Assembly: GCA_963838805.1 (NCBI GenBank)
Contig: CAWISK010000015.1
Span: forward strand, 62,001 to 126,000
Length of the DNA stretch: 64,000 nt
Reading direction: 5' to 3'
Origin: CAVRQM01 sp963838805
GTDB lineage: Bacteria > Pseudomonadota > Alphaproteobacteria > Acetobacterales > Acetobacteraceae
Shown piece by piece: positions 62,267 through 64,000 of this stretch. The first letter of the stretch is position 1; each line of letters opens with the position of its first letter. The notes under the pieces are model-generated. The model was not told the DNA's origin, made no database searches, and worked only from the letters and a program-made list of their open reading frames with translations. Position numbers and translations under genes: made by a program.

Positions 62267-62352
62267 GTACCGGGCATTCGGACCTCGGTGCCAGCCCGGC
62301 GCGATGGACTGGCGCGTTGACAATCTCAAAAAACCTGTGGCAAGGTTGCTTG

Positions 62353-62364
62353 TAAAGCGCTTTA
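62353..62364. promoter_or_regulatory. LacI-type operator palindrome
   Basis: TAAAGCGCTTTA is a perfect 12-bp palindrome with the central CG typical of LacI/GalR-family operators, 9 nt before the start codon of the LacI-type regulator. Binding there would block translation or transcription of the regulator gene and the downstream binding-protein gene. Confidence 0.7.
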
Positions 62365-62373
62365 TCGTCCGCC

Positions 62374-63414
62374 ATGGCCGCTCGCACTCGGATCCCCAGG
62401 CTGACAGATGTCGCCGCGGCCGCAGGGGTCTCGGCAGCCACGGTGTCGCGCTATCTCAATGAGAGCCTGACTCTCCCGCCCGGCACCGCGGCACGGATCG
62501 ATCACGCGATCCGCACGTTGGACTACCGGCCGAACCCGCATGCCCGTCGCCTCAGTCTGGGGCGGTCGGACGCGATCGGGCTGGTGCTGCCCGATATCGG
62601 CAACCCGTTCTTCGCCCAACTCGCCGCCGCGATCGAAGAGGCGGCCGATGCGGCGGGACTGGAGCTCATGCTCGCCGCGACGCTGAACCGGCCGGAGCGC
62701 GAGCGCCTGTATCTGGAGCGGATGCGGCGCAATCATGTCGATGGCCTGATCTTCGTCACCAACCACGGGGACAGCGGGGAACTCGCCCGCATCATCAACG
62801 CGGCGCCCGGCGTGGTACTGGTGGACGAGGATGTGCGCGGCACGCAAGGGCCGAAGGTGTTCTGCGACAATGAGCAGGGCGGGTTCCTCGCCGCGCGGCA
62901 TCTGTTGCAGATCGGCCATCGCGACCTCGCCTTCATCGGCGGTCCGGCTGACGTGATGAGTGGCGAGGACCGGCTCCGCGGCTTTCGCCGCGCCGTTCGC
63001 GCCGCCGGGACACCCGCGCGCATCCTGGCCGAGTTGCCCGGCTCGTACAGCGGACAGCATGGCCGCGCGGCGGCGGCGGCGCTGCTGCACATGGTTCCGC
63101 GCCCCACCGCGATCTTTGCCGCGAGCGACGAGATCGCGCTCGGCGTGCTTTCGGTCCTGAAGGCATCCGGCGTGCGGGTGCCGCAGGAGATGTCCGTCAT
63201 CGGATTCGACGATGTCGGGCCACTCGATCTGCTCGACCCGCCACTAACAGCGGTCCGCCAACCGGTCGAGGAAATGGGCCGCCGGGCGGTGCAGTTGCTG
63301 GACGATGCCGCGTCCGCGGTGGTACGGCTGCCCGTGGACATCGTGGTCCGCGCTTCCGTGGCACCGCCGCCCTCACGTCCGACTCAAAGCGCAACCAAGG
63401 GGAGGCTACCATGA
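62374..63414 (+). CDS. LacI-family transcriptional regulator
   Basis: A 346-residue regulator: N-terminal helix-turn-helix 'RLTDVAAAAGVSAATVSRYL' with hinge region, then a periplasmic-binding-like ligand domain ('AIGLVLPDIGNPFFAQLAAA', 'RDLAFIGGPADVMSGEDRLR', 'TAIFAASDEIALGVLSVLKA', 'VIGFDDVGPLDLLDPPLTAV'). It should sense the sugar handled by the surrounding ABC genes. A perfect palindrome directly before the start codon suggests autoregulation. Its stop overlaps the next start as ATGA. Confidence 0.92.
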   Translation: MAARTRIPRLTDVAAAAGVSAATVSRYLNESLTLPPGTAARIDHAIRTLDYRPNPHARRLSLGRSDAIGLVLPDIGNPFFAQLAAAIEEAADAAGLELMLAATLNRPERERLYLERMRRNHVDGLIFVTNHGDSGELARIINAAPGVVLVDEDVRGTQGPKVFCDNEQGGFLAARHLLQIGHRDLAFIGGPADVMSGEDRLRGFRRAVRAAGTPARILAELPGSYSGQHGRAAAAALLHMVPRPTAIFAASDEIALGVLSVLKASGVRVPQEMSVIGFDDVGPLDLLDPPLTAVRQPVEEMGRRAVQLLDDAASAVVRLPVDIVVRASVAPPPSRPTQSATKGRLP

Positions 63415-64000
63415 CCGCTATCACGCGTCGTACCGCGCTCGGTGCGCTGGGAGGCGCCGTGTTAACCGTGCCGGCGATCCGCGCTTTTGCGGCGCAGCCG
63501 ACATTCGCGCTGGTGACAATCAACCAGCAGGCGCTGTTCTTCAACCAGATGAACGACGGCGCCAAGACGGCGGCCGAGAAGGTCGGTGCCAAACTCGTGA
63601 TCTTCAACGCGAATAACGATCCGGCGGCACAGAACAACGCGATCGACGACTACATCCAGCAGAAGGTGCAGGGGATCGTCGTCGATGCCATCGACGTGAA
63701 CGGCATCATGCCGGCCGTGAAGGCAGCGGCGGCAGCCGGCATTCCGGTGATTGCCGTGGACGCCGTCCTGCCGCAAGGCCCGCAGAAGAGCCAGGTGGGC
63801 GTCGATAACGCGCAGGGCGGCGCCGATGCCGCCCGCTTCCTTGCCGACTACGTCAAGCAGCACATGAACGGCGAGGCGCAGCTCGGCATCGTCGGCGCGC
63901 TCAATTCCTTCATCCAGAACCTCCGGCAGAAGGGATTCCAGGACGCCCTGAAAGCCGATCCCGGCATCAAGCTGGTGCAGGTGGTGGATGGCCGCAACAT
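63411..64000 (+). CDS. Second sugar ABC substrate-binding protein, 5' part (runs off the window)
   Basis: 196 residues of a Peripla_BP_4 protein, open to the window edge. It starts with a Tat-like signal ('MTAITRRTALGALGGAVLTV'), then 'TFALVTINQQALFFNQMNDG', 'KLVIFNANNDPAAQNNAIDD', 'GIVVDAIDVNGIMPAVKAAA' and 'GIPVIAVDAVLPQGPQKSQV'. AGGGGAGG precedes the ATG. It differs from the binding protein at 58537, so either one transporter uses two binding proteins or a second transporter follows outside. Confidence 0.9.
   Translation, partial: MTAITRRTALGALGGAVLTVPAIRAFAAQPTFALVTINQQALFFNQMNDGAKTAAEKVGAKLVIFNANNDPAAQNNAIDDYIQQKVQGIVVDAIDVNGIMPAVKAAAAAGIPVIAVDAVLPQGPQKSQVGVDNAQGGADAARFLADYVKQHMNGEAQLGIVGALNSFIQNLRQKGFQDALKADPGIKLVQVVDGRN

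Overview
This is a GC-rich bacterial chromosome segment. Gene content (glycolate oxidase, larCEB, sugar ABC operons, GlxA-type regulators) and an alphaproteobacterial-type mobile element with parB, DUF932, DUF736, DUF2285, DUF6878 and DUF6915 genes point to an alphaproteobacterium, plausibly an Acetobacteraceae or Rhodospirillales relative. That placement is inferred from gene families; no rRNA is present.

Layout. (1) 1-18.1 kb is core chromosome. A minus-strand glycolate/glyceraldehyde-acid operon (glcE, glcD, glycerate kinase, sugar epimerase) is followed by glmS. Next comes a metal module: mgtC and a FrmR/CsoR-type repressor with a palindromic operator, divergent from an unusual NRAMP transporter. 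Then come a secreted alpha/beta hydrolase, a large spermidine-synthase-like membrane protein with an overlapping Tat-exported PCMT-like methyltransferase, a GDPD, and the larC-larE-larB operon for the nickel-pincer cofactor. (2) 18.2-30.2 kb is the left part of an integrated element. It starts with IS3 scraps, a 48-nt 3' half of tRNA-Gly(GCC) that looks like an attachment site, and a tyrosine integrase. These are followed by a toxin/antitoxin pair, DUF932, ParB, and a train of small orphan genes, several with structured leaders. (3) 30.3-44.6 kb is cargo: LysR/methyltransferase, a GNAT, a damaged tetR-RND efflux locus, DUF3237/DUF899, short-chain dehydrogenase, ECF sigma, patatin, VOC and AraC. 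(4) 45.0-47.8 kb is a second block of element backbone (DUF736, XRE, DUF2285, excisionase-like HTH), broken by an inversion and an IS630 fragment. The replication, relaxase and type IV secretion genes usual for such elements are absent. (5) 47.8-52.7 kb holds a CMD-family protein, a GlxA regulator with a divergent DJ-1 protein, and an IS graveyard (nested IS481 copies and a Tn3 scrap). (6) 52.7-58.1 kb is a minus-strand amino-acid catabolic operon: binding protein, permease, DapA-family enzyme and a three-in-one 2Fe-2S/FAD/FAD oxidase, the pattern expected for hydroxyproline or opine use. (7) 58.5-64 kb is a sugar ABC system with two binding proteins and a LacI regulator that has a palindromic operator.

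Two things stand out. First, two distant copies of a long leader (27.9 and 45.05 kb) share sequence boxes and keep the same stem by compensatory changes, upstream of unrelated small genes; this is the best candidate here for an undescribed element. Second, about a dozen single-base frameshifts, mostly at G or C runs, interrupt otherwise good genes. Many 'pseudogenes' may therefore be sequencing errors, unlike the deletion, inversion and nonsense mutation also described.
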